Positions 5,976-6,063 of a stretch of 6,063 bases of DNA are shown here, in pieces. The notes beneath the pieces are model-generated. The model had not been told where the DNA came from. It was given only the letters and a program-made list of their open reading frames with translations, and made no database searches. The number at the start of each line of letters is the position of its first letter. Position 1 is the first letter of the stretch. A program made the translations under genes and the position numbers. Origin of the DNA: Elusimicrobiota bacterium (GTDB lineage: Bacteria; Elusimicrobiota; Endomicrobiia; CG1-02-37-114; JAHJSO01); the NCBI GenBank assembly GCA_018830385.1, contig JAHJSO010000196.1, positions 1 to 6,063 on the forward strand, read 5' to 3'.

Positions 5976-6059
5976 GGACGGGTGGCGGAGCGGCCAATCG
6001 CACCAGACTGTAAATCTGGCGGACTGAGTCCTACGTGGGTTCAAATCCTACCCCGTCCA
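5976..6059 (+). tRNA. tRNA-Tyr (anticodon GTA)
   Basis: The full class II cloverleaf can be drawn. The acceptor GGACGGG (5976-5982) pairs perfectly with CCCGTCC (6052-6058), with discriminator A6059. The D stem is GCG/CGC (5985-5987, 5999-6001). The anticodon stem is CCAGA/TCTGG (6003-6007, 6015-6019) with loop CTGTAAA and anticodon GTA at 6010-6012. The long variable arm has stem GGAC/GTCC (6021-6024, 6028-6031). The T stem is GTGGG/CCTAC around TTCAAAT (6040-6046). A long variable arm with GTA is the bacterial tRNA-Tyr pattern. The 3' CCA is not encoded (TTTA follows), so it must be added by nucleotidyltransferase. In many bacteria tRNA-Tyr leads a tRNA-tuf cluster, but the window ends four bases later. 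Confidence 0.97.
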
Positions 6060-6063
6060 TTTA

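Overview
This window looks like ordinary chromosomal DNA from a Gram-negative-type bacterium of moderate GC content. Every long plus-strand frame that makes protein sense is on the + strand. I see no transposase, phage gene or CRISPR array. The protein mix is an SerA with an ACT domain, an ABC-2 export pair, a membrane-anchored TPR protein, a membrane PilZ protein, RmuC and a DJ-1/PfpI protein. With ATA-rich coding, this would fit a Nitrospirota, Desulfobacterota or Planctomycetota-like anaerobe, but that is only an impression and the phylum is not fixed by the sequence.

Layout. Positions 1-819 are the 3' half of serA (3-phosphoglycerate dehydrogenase), cut by the window edge. A 65-base gap with a GC-rich hairpin (836-861) follows. 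A very tight six-gene run then occupies 885-5871: ABC ATPase (885-1649), ABC-2 permease (1646-2410), membrane-anchored TPR protein (2431-3204), sensor-PilZ membrane protein (3208-4179), RmuC (4179-5345) and DJ-1/PfpI protein (5338-5871). Junctions are a 4-base overlap, a 20-base gap, a 3-base gap, a 1-base overlap (TAATG) and an 8-base overlap, so co-transcription and translational coupling are likely. The 104 bases after the last gene hold competing GC-rich hairpins (5878-5916), a good sigma-70-type promoter (5923-5951) and then a class II tRNA-Tyr(GTA) at 5976-6059 with no encoded CCA.

How the genes may work together. The ATPase and permease should form an ABC-2 exporter or membrane-remodelling complex of unknown substrate. 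The adjacent TPR protein is anchored in the membrane and may be an accessory subunit. The next gene joins an extracytoplasmic Cache-like sensor directly to a PilZ domain with both c-di-GMP-binding motifs intact. This suggests that the cluster's envelope function is tuned by c-di-GMP. RmuC and DJ-1 are probably housekeeping or stress genes sharing the transcript.

The most interesting points are the sensor-PilZ architecture, the possible four-gene c-di-GMP-linked transporter module, and two separate 33-base (11-residue) internal duplications in the N-terminal part of rmuC, one in the membrane helix and one in the coiled coil.
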